Assembly (NCBI RefSeq): GCF_008042035.1
Contig: NZ_RDBL01000014.1
Span: 1 to 64,000, forward strand
DNA length: 64,000 nt
DNA from: Streptomyces sp. col6
Lineage (GTDB): Bacteria > Actinomycetota > Actinomycetes > Streptomycetales > Streptomycetaceae
Reading direction: 5' to 3'
The notes under the pieces are model-generated. The model worked only from the letters and a program-made list of their open reading frames with translations, made no database searches and was not told the DNA's origin. A program made the translations under genes and the position numbers. Position 1 is the stretch's first letter. The number at the start of each line of letters is the position of its first letter. This document shows, in pieces, positions 1 to 8,445 of this stretch.

Positions 1-300
1 CACCACACCCCCGACTGGTGCCTCCCCGCCCGTGGCGTCCGCCCCGCGACCGGGTCCGGCCCCCTCGGACCGCTGCTCGGCCACACCCGCGCCGGTGTCC
101 TGCGTGCGACCCGCACCGGCTGCTCGACCCTGGAGGCGGCGCGGCTCCTCGATGTGACCCACCCCGCCGTCAGCCAGCACCTGAACGTGCTCCGGGCGGC
201 GGGCCTCGTGACCACCGTGCGCCGGGCCGGTCGGTCCTTCCACGTCGCGACCGCCGAAGGGCGCGCCCTGCTGGCCGCCGAGGACCCGCCCGCGGTATGA
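1..300 (+). CDS. ArsR-type winged-helix regulator, C-terminal part (gene starts before the window)
   Basis: Frame 1 is open from the first base to the TGA at 298-300, giving 99 residues without a start, so the gene begins upstream of the window. The readable part is a winged helix-turn-helix: LGHTRAGVLRA, then STLEAARLLDVTHPAVSQHLNVLRAAGLVTTVRRAGRSFHVAT (helix 2, recognition helix and wing), the pattern of ArsR/SmtB-like regulators that act on small-molecule or metal signals. The effector cannot be told because the N-terminal half is missing. It runs in the same direction as the secreted peptidase gene 149 bases downstream. I see no strong terminator between them, but the gap is long enough for a separate promoter. 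Confidence 0.7.
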   Translation, partial: HHTPDWCLPARGVRPATGSGPLGPLLGHTRAGVLRATRTGCSTLEAARLLDVTHPAVSQHLNVLRAAGLVTTVRRAGRSFHVATAEGRALLAAEDPPAV

Positions 301-449
301 CGGCACGTCACCTGCGGTCGTAAGCCTGGGCTTTCGTTCCTTGCGGGCTCCACGGTGACGGCACCACGCTGGGGCCGGAAACACGGCCGCGCGCCCAACC
401 GCGCGGCCGCTTCGCACCCAAGGCCCGTCCCCCACCCTCAGGAGCCTTC

Positions 450-1163
450 ATGCGCAGGAGACTTGTGTCCGCCGCCGTCGCCGCGGTCGCCCTCGGAGCC
501 CTCGTCCAGCCCGGCACCGCCTTCGCCTCGTCCACCCCGCACATCAGCCCGGCCGCCGTCACCGCCCACGGATCATCGTCCGGAACGGCCGTCGTCAGCG
601 GGCACAACAGGCCCGGCACCCGGCTCACGGTCGACGCAGGATCCACCGCCACCGCGCACTGGCTGGACATCGACTACCAGGTCCAGCAGACCGGTTACTG
701 GTGCGGTCCGGCCGCCACCCGTATCGCGCTCTCCGCCCGCATCGCCCCGCCCAGCCAGTCCGACCTCGCCTGGCAGCTCGGCACCACCGTGAACGGCACC
801 GACCACATATCCCAGGTCACCGGCGTACTCAACGCCAACCTCGGCGGCGGCTGGTACGAGACCAAGGAGATGCCGAACGACCCGCCGACCCAGGCCCAGC
901 GCGACCTGCTCTGGTACGACATCGTCTTCGACATCGACCGCAACTACCCGCTCGTCACCAACATCGTGGCCCCGCCCGGCAACCAGCCGCCCGGCTACCC
1001 GTCGAACCAGACGATCTACCACTACTTCACGGTCATCGGCTACGACGACGCCGACCGCACCGTCCTCATCGCCGACCCCGCCTCCTTCAGTGGCAACCAG
1101 ATCTACTGGCTCTCCTTCGACCAGCTCGCCACCCTGATCCCGCCGAAGGGCTACTCCGCATGA
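450..1163 (+). CDS. Secreted C39-like cysteine peptidase
   Basis: This 237-residue protein has a Sec signal peptide (MRRRL, a hydrophobic core, then TAFAS near residue 26). The mature part is a C39-type papain-fold domain. The QQTGYWCGPAA motif puts the likely nucleophile at Cys85 with the oxyanion Gln just before it, His191 lies in HYFTVIGYDD, and the third catalytic residue is probably Asp209 in IADPAS. Members of the Peptidase_C39_2 group are secreted or wall-associated proteases, and many have no known substrate. The ATG at 450 is preceded by AGGAG. Its stop overlaps the ATG of the following esterase (ATGA at 1160-1163), so the two are translationally coupled and probably work in the same extracellular process. 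Confidence 0.78.
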   Translation: MRRRLVSAAVAAVALGALVQPGTAFASSTPHISPAAVTAHGSSSGTAVVSGHNRPGTRLTVDAGSTATAHWLDIDYQVQQTGYWCGPAATRIALSARIAPPSQSDLAWQLGTTVNGTDHISQVTGVLNANLGGGWYETKEMPNDPPTQAQRDLLWYDIVFDIDRNYPLVTNIVAPPGNQPPGYPSNQTIYHYFTVIGYDDADRTVLIADPASFSGNQIYWLSFDQLATLIPPKGYSA

Positions 1164-2158
1164 CCCCCCGAGCGAACGACCGCCCCAGCCGCAGGAACGT
1201 CCTCAGGGCAGTCGGCGGACTCTCCGCCGCGACGGCCCTGGGCGCCGCCGGCCTCCTCGCCTCCGCCTCGCCGGCCGCCGCGGCTGGCGACGGATTCGGC
1301 CTGCGCATCGTGGACCGCAACGAGAGCGACCCGCGCATGCGGTACTACCGCTTCGCGACCGACGCCATCGGCTGGAACCCGGGCGTCAACGTCCTGCTTC
1401 CCGACGGCTACCACACCAGTGGCCGCACCTACCCGGTGCTCTACCTGTTCCACGGCGGCGGCACCGACCAGGACTTCATCACCTTCGACCGCATGGGCAT
1501 CCGCGCCTGGACGGCCGGCAAGCCGATCATCGTCGTGATGCCCGACGGCGGACACGCGGGCTGGTACTCGAACCCGGTCAGCTCCAACACCGGCCCCCGC
1601 AACTGGGAGACCTTCCACATCGCCCAGCTGCTCCCGTGGATCGACGCCAACTTCCGTACGTACGCCGAATACAACGGCCGGGCCGTCTCCGGGTTCTCCA
1701 TGGGTGGGTTCGGCGCGCTGAAGTACGCGGCCAAGTACTACGGGCACTTCGCGTCCGTGAGCGCGCACTCCGGCCCGGCCAGCCTGCGCCGGGACGCCGG
1801 ACTCGTCACGCACTGGGCGAACGTCTCGTCCGCCGCGCTCGACCTGGCCGGCGGCTCGGTCTACGGCGTTCCGCTGTGGGACGAGGCCCGGGTCAGCGCC
1901 GACAATCCCGTCCAGCGCATCGAGAGCTATCGCAACAAGCGGGTGTTCCTGGTCGCCGGCACCAGCCCCGACCCGGTCAACTGGTTCGACCAGGCCAACG
2001 AGACCCAGGTGCTCGCCGGGCAGCGCGAGTTCAGGTCCCTGCTCGGCAAGGCCGGGATCCCGCACGAGTGGCACGAGGAACCGGGCGGGCACTTCGTACG
2101 CCCCGCCCTCTTCCGGAGCGATCTCGACGGAATCATCGCCCGGCTCCGCAAGGCGTAG
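1160..2158 (+). CDS. Secreted esterase of the antigen-85 / esterase-D fold
   Basis: The 332-residue protein carries a twin-arginine signal (RPSRRNVLRAVGG, then a long hydrophobic stretch ending SPAAAA near residue 41), so it is probably exported folded. The mature part is an alpha/beta hydrolase of the putative esterase family (PF00756): VLYLFHGGG forms the oxyanion-side strand, the nucleophile elbow is GFSMGG with Ser180, and the catalytic His is His311 in GGHF. Relatives include mycolyltransferases and feruloyl or other acyl esterases, so the substrate is uncertain. The start is fixed by the ATGA overlap with the C39-like peptidase. A strong hairpin ends the transcript 15 bases after the stop. 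Confidence 0.82.
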   Translation: MTPRANDRPSRRNVLRAVGGLSAATALGAAGLLASASPAAAAGDGFGLRIVDRNESDPRMRYYRFATDAIGWNPGVNVLLPDGYHTSGRTYPVLYLFHGGGTDQDFITFDRMGIRAWTAGKPIIVVMPDGGHAGWYSNPVSSNTGPRNWETFHIAQLLPWIDANFRTYAEYNGRAVSGFSMGGFGALKYAAKYYGHFASVSAHSGPASLRRDAGLVTHWANVSSAALDLAGGSVYGVPLWDEARVSADNPVQRIESYRNKRVFLVAGTSPDPVNWFDQANETQVLAGQREFRSLLGKAGIPHEWHEEPGGHFVRPALFRSDLDGIIARLRKA

Positions 2159-2480
2159 CGCCTGCGCACCACGGCGGACGAGCCCCCTCGACCCACGTCG
2201 AGGGGGCTCGTCCGCGTACGGGGGCCGCGGTCGCCCCGGAATCGGGTCCGTGGGAATCGGTCGCCCGTACGAGTGCTCATACCAGAGCGGGACGGATGGC
2301 GGGCAAGTTCCACAACTGCCCATCACGGCCACACTTCTCGCGACTACCGTGTGTGGCCGGTGATCAACGGTGGGCTCATATTCTCCGGGCCTGCCCGGCC
2401 GATGACCCGAGAATGCCCGACCACCGTAGGCGCCACCACATGAACGCAGATGCCTGGGGCCCCACGTACCGAGGACGCTG
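2159..2480. other. Intergenic region before the conservon
   Basis: The 322 bases hold the esterase terminator (2174-2215) and, further on, an interrupted inverted repeat: ATCACGGCCACAC at 2322-2334 faces GTGTGGCCGGTGAT at 2351-2364, with one bulged base. The repeat lies about 120 bases upstream of cvnA and could be an operator or an mRNA leader hairpin. No gene is visible here. Confidence 0.5.
2174..2215. terminator. Strong intrinsic-type hairpin after the esterase gene
   Basis: A perfect 19-bp inverted repeat (2174-2192 and 2197-2215) surrounds a 4-base loop. It ends the C39 peptidase-esterase operon. There is no U-tract, as is usual in streptomycetes. Confidence 0.85.
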
Positions 2481-4373
2481 ATGTCTCAACTTCGCGCACC
2501 CGACGCGCGACCGGAACGACGAGAGGGCGGGCGGCACGGCCGACCGGGCGCCCGTTCCCACTCGGCCGCGGCCAGACCGCGCGCCGCCCGCCCGTCCCCC
2601 GAGGCGCGCATACGCCCCCAACTCCTGCGCACCGCCGTGCTGCCGGCCCTCGCGGTCGCCCTCGCCGGCGCCGCGGCCGTCATCTTCACCGCCCGCGCGG
2701 GCCACGCCCGGCCGTCCACGGAACTCTGGATCGCCCTGGGCGCCGCCGGCGCGCTGGCGGCCGCCGCGGTCGTCGCCGCCTTCCTGGCCGCCAACCGGGC
2801 CGCCACCACCGTGTTCGGCCGCTGCCTCGCGCTCCGCCGGACCAGCGCCCAGGGCCAGGCCGAACTGCAGCGCGTCGTGGAACAGCTGCGCAACGGCGAG
2901 CCCGTGCCCGCCCGGCGCGCCCCGCAGCCCACGCCGCCCGGTGGCGACCCCTTCGAACTGCTGGCCCAGGAGCTGGGCCGCCAGCAGGAGGCGGCCGTGG
3001 CCGCCGTCGTCGACGCCTCCCGGCTCTCCGAGGACGGCGGCGGCGGCGAGGACCAGAAGGTCGAGGTCTTCGTCAACCTCGCCCGCCGCCTCCAGTCGCT
3101 CGTGCACCGGGAGATCCAGCTGCTCGACGAGCTGGAGCACGAGGTCGAGGATCCGGACCTGCTCAAGGGCCTCTTCCACGTCGACCACCTGGCCACCCGC
3201 ATCCGCCGCCACGCCGAGAACCTCGCCGTGCTCGGCGGCGCGGTCTCGCGCCGCCAGTGGAGCAACCCCGTCACCATGACCGAGGTGCTGCGCTCCGCGA
3301 TCGCCGAGGTCGAGCAGTACCCCCGGGTCAAGCTCGTCCCCCCGATCGACGGCACCCTGCGCGGGCACGCCGTGGCCGACGTCATCCACCTCCTCGCCGA
3401 ACTCGTCGAGAACGCCACGGTGTTCTCCGCCCCGCACACCCAGGTGCTCCTGCGCGCCCAGCACGTCACCGCCGGACTCGCCCTGGAGGTGGAGGACCGC
3501 GGACTCGGCATGCCCGGGGACGAGCAGAAGCGGATGAACGCCCTGCTCACCGACCCCGACCAGGTCAATGTCTCCCGCCTCCTCCAGGACGGCAGGATCG
3601 GCCTGTTCGTGGTCGCCTCGCTGGCCCGCCGGCACGGCATCGCCGTACGGCTGCAGAGCAACATCTACGGAGGCACCCAGGCCGTCCTGGTCCTCCCGCA
3701 GACCCTGCTCGGCGCCGACGACGACGCCTCCGCCCGCACCGGCGAGACACCGGTCCCGCCCACCGGGCCCGTACACCGCCCGCCGCCCCTGGAGGAGGGC
3801 CCGGCACCGCGCGACCAGGCGCCCGCCCCCGAGCCGGAGCGCCGCCCCTACGTCCCCAGCCAGCAGCCCCGCCCGCACCGGGCGCCGCAGCAGCCGTCCC
3901 GGCAGGACGAGGCACCGCCCCTTCCCCTGCGCGCCGAACGCGTGGACCGGCCGGCCGAAGACGCGCCGCCCGCGATCCGGCCGGGGGAAGGCACCGCACC
4001 GCAGCCCGTACCGGAGGCCGCCGCGGACCGGCCGCTGCTCCCCAAGCGCGCCAACCAGGAACACCTGGTCCCGCAGCTCAGGGAGGCGCCCGCCCCGAGG
4101 TCCGAGGACGAGCCCGTCCTGCACGACCCCGGGCTCGTCGCCGCGTTCCGGCGCGGCATCGACCTCGCCGAGGCGCGCGCCGAGTCCGAGGCCGAGCCGG
4201 AGACCGCGCCCGACGCGCCGGCCGGTGCCACCCGCACGACGACGGCCGCGCAGCTGGGAGCACCGCCCCGGCCGCTCCCGGTCCGCGGTCCGGCCGCGCC
4301 CGTGCAACTGCACGGAGCCGGGGCGTACCCCGGCGACCACGACCCACTCGCAGCGAACCCCACCAAGGAGTAG
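2481..4373 (+). CDS. cvnA: Conservon sensor histidine-kinase-like protein CvnA
   Basis: This 630-residue membrane protein heads a conservon, the G-protein-linked module repeated many times in Streptomyces. Two transmembrane helices lie near residues 51-69 and 82-104. A helical dimerisation segment follows (REIQLLDELEHE ... HVDHLATRIRRHAENL), then a HATPase_c domain with an N-box ELVENAT near residue 308 and a G-box EDRGLGMPG near 340. From about 410 the chain is a proline- and charge-rich tail, which is usual in CvnA. The family is thought to relay a membrane signal to the CvnD GTPase; whether it autophosphorylates is unclear, because the region before the ATPase domain is not a standard DHp motif. 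ATG 2481 follows GAGGACGCTG. The gene ends with AAGGAGTAG, which supplies the ribosome site for cvnB. Confidence 0.88.
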   Translation: MSQLRAPDARPERREGGRHGRPGARSHSAAARPRAARPSPEARIRPQLLRTAVLPALAVALAGAAAVIFTARAGHARPSTELWIALGAAGALAAAAVVAAFLAANRAATTVFGRCLALRRTSAQGQAELQRVVEQLRNGEPVPARRAPQPTPPGGDPFELLAQELGRQQEAAVAAVVDASRLSEDGGGGEDQKVEVFVNLARRLQSLVHREIQLLDELEHEVEDPDLLKGLFHVDHLATRIRRHAENLAVLGGAVSRRQWSNPVTMTEVLRSAIAEVEQYPRVKLVPPIDGTLRGHAVADVIHLLAELVENATVFSAPHTQVLLRAQHVTAGLALEVEDRGLGMPGDEQKRMNALLTDPDQVNVSRLLQDGRIGLFVVASLARRHGIAVRLQSNIYGGTQAVLVLPQTLLGADDDASARTGETPVPPTGPVHRPPPLEEGPAPRDQAPAPEPERRPYVPSQQPRPHRAPQQPSRQDEAPPLPLRAERVDRPAEDAPPAIRPGEGTAPQPVPEAAADRPLLPKRANQEHLVPQLREAPAPRSEDEPVLHDPGLVAAFRRGIDLAEARAESEAEPETAPDAPAGATRTTTAAQLGAPPRPLPVRGPAAPVQLHGAGAYPGDHDPLAANPTKE

Positions 4374-4380
4374 ATGCACC

Positions 4381-4815
4381 ATGGCGACCGATATGCCGTC
4401 CGGTCAGGTCTCCGACCTCGACTGGCTGCTGAGCGGCCTGGTACAGCGCGTGCCGTACACCCGCAGCGCGGTCCTGCTCTCCGCCGACGGGCTGGTGAAG
4501 TCCCTCCATGGCATGGATGACGACAGCGCCGACCACATGGCGGCGCTGGCGGCCGGCCTCTACTCGCTGGGCCGCAGCGCCGGTGCGAGGTTCGGGGACA
4601 ACGGAGAGGTCCGCCAGGTGGTCGTCGAGCTCGACTCGACGCTGCTGTTCGTCGCCACCGCCGGCTCCGGGACATGTCTGGCGGTACTGGCCGGCCGCAA
4701 CGCCGACGCCGCCGTGCTCGGCTACGAGATGGCCATGCTGGTCAAGAGCGTGCGGCCCTATCTCATGACCCCGGTGAGACAGGCGGCCGGGACGCCGGGC
4801 GCCGTGGGGCTGTGA
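4381..4815 (+). CDS. cvnB: Conservon roadblock/LC7 protein CvnB
   Basis: The 144-residue protein is a single roadblock/LC7 domain: SDLDWLLSGLVQRVP at the N-terminus, SAVLLSADGLV, and VVVELDSTLLFVATAGSGTCLAVLA in the central sheet. In conservons CvnB binds the GTPase CvnD and CvnA, acting like the MglB partner of MglA (known from the family, not shown here). The start is ATG 4381, preceded by AAGGAG within the end of cvnA. A competing ATG at 4374 is in another frame. The stop is two bases before the cvnC start, so the genes are co-transcribed. Confidence 0.9.
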   Translation: MATDMPSGQVSDLDWLLSGLVQRVPYTRSAVLLSADGLVKSLHGMDDDSADHMAALAAGLYSLGRSAGARFGDNGEVRQVVVELDSTLLFVATAGSGTCLAVLAGRNADAAVLGYEMAMLVKSVRPYLMTPVRQAAGTPGAVGL

Positions 4816-4817
4816 GC

Positions 4818-5189
4818 ATGGCGCTCACCCAGGACGGGCCGCTGCTCGACGACGCGGCGGGCCGCCTCATCCGCCCCTACACGGTGAGCAACGGCCGTAC
4901 CCGTCCCACGGCCGTGCTCGACCTGCTCTCCCTGGTGATGGCCACCGGCTCCGTCCCGCAGGCCCATCTCGGCCCCGAGCACTCGGTGGCCCTGGGGCTG
5001 TGCGAGGGCCCCACATCGGTGGCCGAGATCGCCGCACACCTGAGGCTGCCCGCCGTCGTGACCAAGGTCCTTGTCTCCGACCTGGTCGACTGCGGCGCCG
5101 TCACCGCCCACGCGCCCGCCTTCCATGACACGCCCACCGACCGACATCTGCTGGAGGCAGTGCTCGATGGCTTACGACGACAGCTCTGA
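4818..5189 (+). CDS. cvnC: Conservon DUF742 protein CvnC
   Basis: This 123-residue DUF742 protein contains RLIRPYTVSNGRTRPT and a winged-helix-like core (EIAAHLRLPAVVTKVLVSDLVDCGAV). The fold resembles a small MarR-like domain, but its role in the conservon is unknown. It starts at ATG 4818, two bases after the cvnB stop. Its 3' end overlaps the cvnD start by 23 bases, which ties its translation to that of the GTPase. Confidence 0.88.
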   Translation: MALTQDGPLLDDAAGRLIRPYTVSNGRTRPTAVLDLLSLVMATGSVPQAHLGPEHSVALGLCEGPTSVAEIAAHLRLPAVVTKVLVSDLVDCGAVTAHAPAFHDTPTDRHLLEAVLDGLRRQL

Positions 5190-5910
5190 CGGCTACGGCC
5201 ACGGGGACGGCACCGGCTATGGCTACGGCTACGCGGACGACGGCTCCGGCGGCGGGCACGCACAGGAGACCGCCACCGCCGAGTACGCCGCCGCCCCGGC
5301 CGCGGCCGTCCCGTCGGAGGGCTTCCCCGTCGCGCTCAAGGTGCTGGTGGCGGGCGGCTTCGGTGTCGGCAAGACGACGTTCGTCGGCGCCGTCAGCGAG
5401 ATCGCGCCCCTGAGCACGGAAGAGCTGCTGACCCAGGCGAGCGCCGCGACCGACAGCCTGGAGGGCGTCGAGTCGAAGACCTCCACCACCGTGGCGATGG
5501 ACTTCGGCCGCATCACGCTCGACGACCAGCACGTGCTGTACCTGTTCGGCACACCGGGCCAGGAACGCTTCTGGTTCATGTGGGACGAACTCTCGCAGGG
5601 CGCGCTGGGAGCGGTGGTCATCGCCGACACCCGCAGACTGGAGGAGTGCTTCGCGGCCGTCGACTTCTTCGAACGGCGCGGCATCGGATTCGTCGTGGCC
5701 GTCAACGAGTTCGACGGTGCCTTCCGCTACGGCCCCGAGGAGGTACGTGCCGCGCTCGACCTGTCCCCCGAGGTGCCGGTCGTGCTGTGCGACGCCCGCA
5801 TGGCCAGCTCCGGCACCGGCACCCTCGTGACCCTGGTCCAGCACCTCATCAACGCCACCGACGCCGCCGTGCCGCTGTCCGGTCACGCCGGATACGGGGT
5901 CCGGCCGTGA
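5167..5910 (+). CDS. cvnD: Conservon Ras-like GTPase CvnD with a Gly/Tyr-rich N-terminal tail
   Basis: The 247-residue protein is an MglA/Ras-like GTPase. The P-loop GGFGVGKTT spans residues 63-71, switch II is GTPGQERF, and the guanine-specificity motif reads NEFD instead of NKxD, a change common in this subfamily. The first 50 residues are unusual: an acidic, glycine/tyrosine-rich stretch (DGYGHGDGTGYGYGYADD), then Ala/Pro-rich sequence. The start is placed at ATG 5167, where the frame first gives a sensible protein; an in-frame later start would drop the tail but leave little before the P-loop. The stop overlaps the GTG of the next gene (5907-5910), so all five genes form one unit. Confidence 0.87.
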   Translation: MAYDDSSDGYGHGDGTGYGYGYADDGSGGGHAQETATAEYAAAPAAAVPSEGFPVALKVLVAGGFGVGKTTFVGAVSEIAPLSTEELLTQASAATDSLEGVESKTSTTVAMDFGRITLDDQHVLYLFGTPGQERFWFMWDELSQGALGAVVIADTRRLEECFAAVDFFERRGIGFVVAVNEFDGAFRYGPEEVRAALDLSPEVPVVLCDARMASSGTGTLVTLVQHLINATDAAVPLSGHAGYGVRP

Positions 5911-6494
5911 TCCCGCACGCCGCCGGGCGGCTGCTGCTGACCCCGGTCGACAGCGAGGCGCCCGTGCGTACGCGGCGGCTGCGCAGCCTTGACCTGGGGG
6001 AGCGGGACGACGCCTCGTTCGACGACTTCGACGCCTTCGCCGACAGGGTGGCCGAAGTGACCGACGTGCCGTTCTCGATGGTCAACTTCATCGACGGGAA
6101 CCGGCAGTTCTACGCGGGACTGCACACCCCCGCCGGTACCCGAAGGGGCGCGGACCTGGGCGCCACCGCCGCGGGCAGCGGCCGCAGCGGGCGGTACGTG
6201 GCCCTCGACCACGGCTACTGCCCGCACGTGGTCGTCCGGCGCAAGGCGCTGGTGCTGGAGGACGTCTGCGACTACCCCCGGTTCGCGGGCAACCCGGTCG
6301 TCGACGACATAGGCATCCGCTCCTATCTGGGGGCACCGCTCATCGACCGCACCGGCATCGCGCTGGGCGCCGTCTGCGCCGTCGACACCGTGCCCCGCCC
6401 CTGGGGAAGGGCGGGGCTCGACACCATCAAGTCCCTGGCGCAGGAGCTCGTCGGGCACCTTCACCTCAGGGAGGACAACGCCTTCCGGTTCTGA
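5907..6494 (+). CDS. GAF-domain protein, fifth gene of the conservon
   Basis: The 195-residue soluble protein is one GAF domain: an N-terminal helix (DAFADRVAEVTDVPFSMVNFID), DHGYCPHVVVRRKALVLEDV, and the strand-rich end SYLGAPLIDRTGIALGAVCAVD. GAF domains bind small ligands, haem or bilins, or act as dimer modules; no ligand can be read here. The GTG start at 5907 overlaps the cvnD stop, so it is translationally coupled to the GTPase and is probably an input or partner of that module. It ends at 6494, directly against the stop of the convergent DUF2264 gene with no intervening base. Confidence 0.75.
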   Translation: MIPHAAGRLLLTPVDSEAPVRTRRLRSLDLGERDDASFDDFDAFADRVAEVTDVPFSMVNFIDGNRQFYAGLHTPAGTRRGADLGATAAGSGRSGRYVALDHGYCPHVVVRRKALVLEDVCDYPRFAGNPVVDDIGIRSYLGAPLIDRTGIALGAVCAVDTVPRPWGRAGLDTIKSLAQELVGHLHLREDNAFRF

Positions 6495-8417
6495 TCACAC
6501 CTCGACCGTGCGGCCGTCCAGGAAGCCCAGCGCCACCGCGTCGCCGTCCACCCGCACCCGTACGACGGTGCGCAGCGCCTCCGGGTGGACGGCGTCGCGG
6601 GACAGCACCACGAGCGTGACATGGACGCTCCGGCCACCCCGGTGGGGAGCGCCACGCAGATACGGGACGGCCGAGTGCGGTCCGTACGCGTTGGACTCGA
6701 CGTCGCGCGCCACCGCGGCGTCCTCGGGCCCGCCGTCCCAGCCGTACAGCCCCACCACCGCGCTGGACAGTCCCTCGGCGGTACGGGCGAGTGCCCAGCC
6801 GGGGCCCGACGAGGCGAACGGACTCGTTCCGTGCGCGACCGCGTGACCGCCCTCGCGGACCACCGCGCCCTCGGGCGCCTCGACCCGGTGCACCCGGATC
6901 TCCCACGGCCCGTGCAGCACGCTCGTCGTCCCGATCCTGTACGTGTGCTCGTCGCCCGGCAGCCGTGCCGTCGACCAGGAGGCGGCGACGCGGTCCTCGC
7001 AGCGCACGGGGTGGATGCGGCGGCGCCGGGACGGGGTGCCGTCCGGGGCCAGCAGCGCCAGATGGTTGTCGATGTTCCGGGCGAAGGCGTGCGGCGCGGA
7101 CTCCGGGGCGGTCGCCGTCGAGTACGCCAGCTTCGCGTAGTGCGGGTCGTCCTCGCCCGCCCCCGCGTCCGGGTCGGTGTCGCCCGCTTCCGGGAGCGGG
7201 TTGTGGTCGCTGCCGTGGTTGACCAGCCGGACGATCCCGTCGTGCCGGGTTCCGTGCAGCAGCCAGCCGGGCGCGGGCAGCGCGGTGTACGTGTCGGACT
7301 CCTCGACGGGCAGCGGGAGTTCGCGCGCCGTCCACACCGCGTGGTCGGCCGGGAGCAGCAGCCCGAGGAAACCCTTGCTCGCCCAGTACGGCGACGCGGG
7401 ACCGGAGTACGGCTGCGTGGCGGGCAGGAACGTGTCGTACCAGCCGAGCGTCAGCAGCCCCCGCTCGTCGGGCACCCCGCGCTCCGCGAAGTGCCGCAGC
7501 GCCCCGGAGGCGAGGCGTCGGGTGAGCCCCGGCGCGAGCGGGGTGCAGTCCGCGAGCGCGCCCATCCAGACCGGGGCCAGCGAGGCGAAGCGGTAGCAGA
7601 GCGACCGGCCCTGGTGGACCGGGGAGCCGTCGGCCCCGAAGAAGTGCGGGTAGTCCTCCAGGAAGCGGCTCAGGCGCTCCCGGTAGACGGCGGCCCGGCC
7701 GCCGTCGTTGTCCGGGCCCGCGATCCGCGCCCACAGCAGCGGGTACAGATGCATGGCCCAGCCGATGTAGTAGTCGAAGTTGCGCCCGCTCCCGTCCGTG
7801 TACCAGCCGTCACCGACGTACCAGTCCTCGATCCGGTCGAGTCCGCCCTCGATGTCCGACCGGCTGTGCGGGGCGCCGACCGACGCCAGGAACTGTTCCG
7901 AAACCACCTGGAACAGACGCCAGTTGTTGTCCCAGGTCCTCCCGCCGACGAAGCCCGATAGCCAGTCGACGACCCGCTCCTGGACCCGGGCGTCGAGCCG
8001 GTCCCAGATCCACGGCCGGGTCTCGTGCAGCGCGACCGCGACGGACGCCGCCTCCACCATCTGCTGCGAACAGTCCGTCAGCCGCGGCCACGCCTCGCCG
8101 CTCGCCTGGTCGGTGCCGGCGGCGAGCCCCGCCGCGTACCGTTCGGTCAGGGCGGGGTCGACCGCCCCGCCGGCGCCCGCGATCCGGCAGGCGGCGAGCA
8201 GGAACGACCGGGCGAAACCCTCCAGCCCGTCGGACACGACACCGGACCAGCTGTTCCGGCCGGGCAGCCGGTACTGGGCGAAGCCCGGTGTCGCGTACGG
8301 CGTCAGCGCCTCCAGCATCCGGTCGGCGGTCGCCTCCCAGTGCGCCCGGGTCCAGCCCGTGCGGGACGACAGGATCCGGTCGGTGGGCGGCAGGTGCAGA
8401 TGCGGGGCGACGGACAT
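6495..8417 (-). CDS. DUF2264 protein, (alpha/alpha)-barrel-like enzyme of the glycan locus
   Basis: The 640-residue protein has no signal peptide and should be cytoplasmic. The DUF2264 signature opens near residue 20 (GWTRAHWEATADRMLEALTPYATPGFAQYRLPGR). The N-terminal two thirds are helical with many aromatic/acidic motifs (DRIEDWYVGDGWYTDGSGRNFDYYIGWAMH), which resemble the toroids of unsaturated uronyl hydrolases and heparinase-type lyases. The C-terminal third is beta-rich. I cannot assign a reaction, and resemblance to uronide-acting glycoside hydrolases is from memory. It is the last gene after the M60 peptidase and PL8 lyase, 28 bases behind the lyase, and its cytoplasmic location would suit processing of imported oligosaccharides. 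Confidence 0.75.
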   Translation of the reverse strand: MSVAPHLHLPPTDRILSSRTGWTRAHWEATADRMLEALTPYATPGFAQYRLPGRNSWSGVVSDGLEGFARSFLLAACRIAGAGGAVDPALTERYAAGLAAGTDQASGEAWPRLTDCSQQMVEAASVAVALHETRPWIWDRLDARVQERVVDWLSGFVGGRTWDNNWRLFQVVSEQFLASVGAPHSRSDIEGGLDRIEDWYVGDGWYTDGSGRNFDYYIGWAMHLYPLLWARIAGPDNDGGRAAVYRERLSRFLEDYPHFFGADGSPVHQGRSLCYRFASLAPVWMGALADCTPLAPGLTRRLASGALRHFAERGVPDERGLLTLGWYDTFLPATQPYSGPASPYWASKGFLGLLLPADHAVWTARELPLPVEESDTYTALPAPGWLLHGTRHDGIVRLVNHGSDHNPLPEAGDTDPDAGAGEDDPHYAKLAYSTATAPESAPHAFARNIDNHLALLAPDGTPSRRRRIHPVRCEDRVAASWSTARLPGDEHTYRIGTTSVLHGPWEIRVHRVEAPEGAVVREGGHAVAHGTSPFASSGPGWALARTAEGLSSAVVGLYGWDGGPEDAAVARDVESNAYGPHSAVPYLRGAPHRGGRSVHVTLVVLSRDAVHPEALRTVVRVRVDGDAVALGFLDGRTVEV

Positions 8418-8445
8418 GTTGGTGCTGCTCCTGTGTTCGGTGGTT

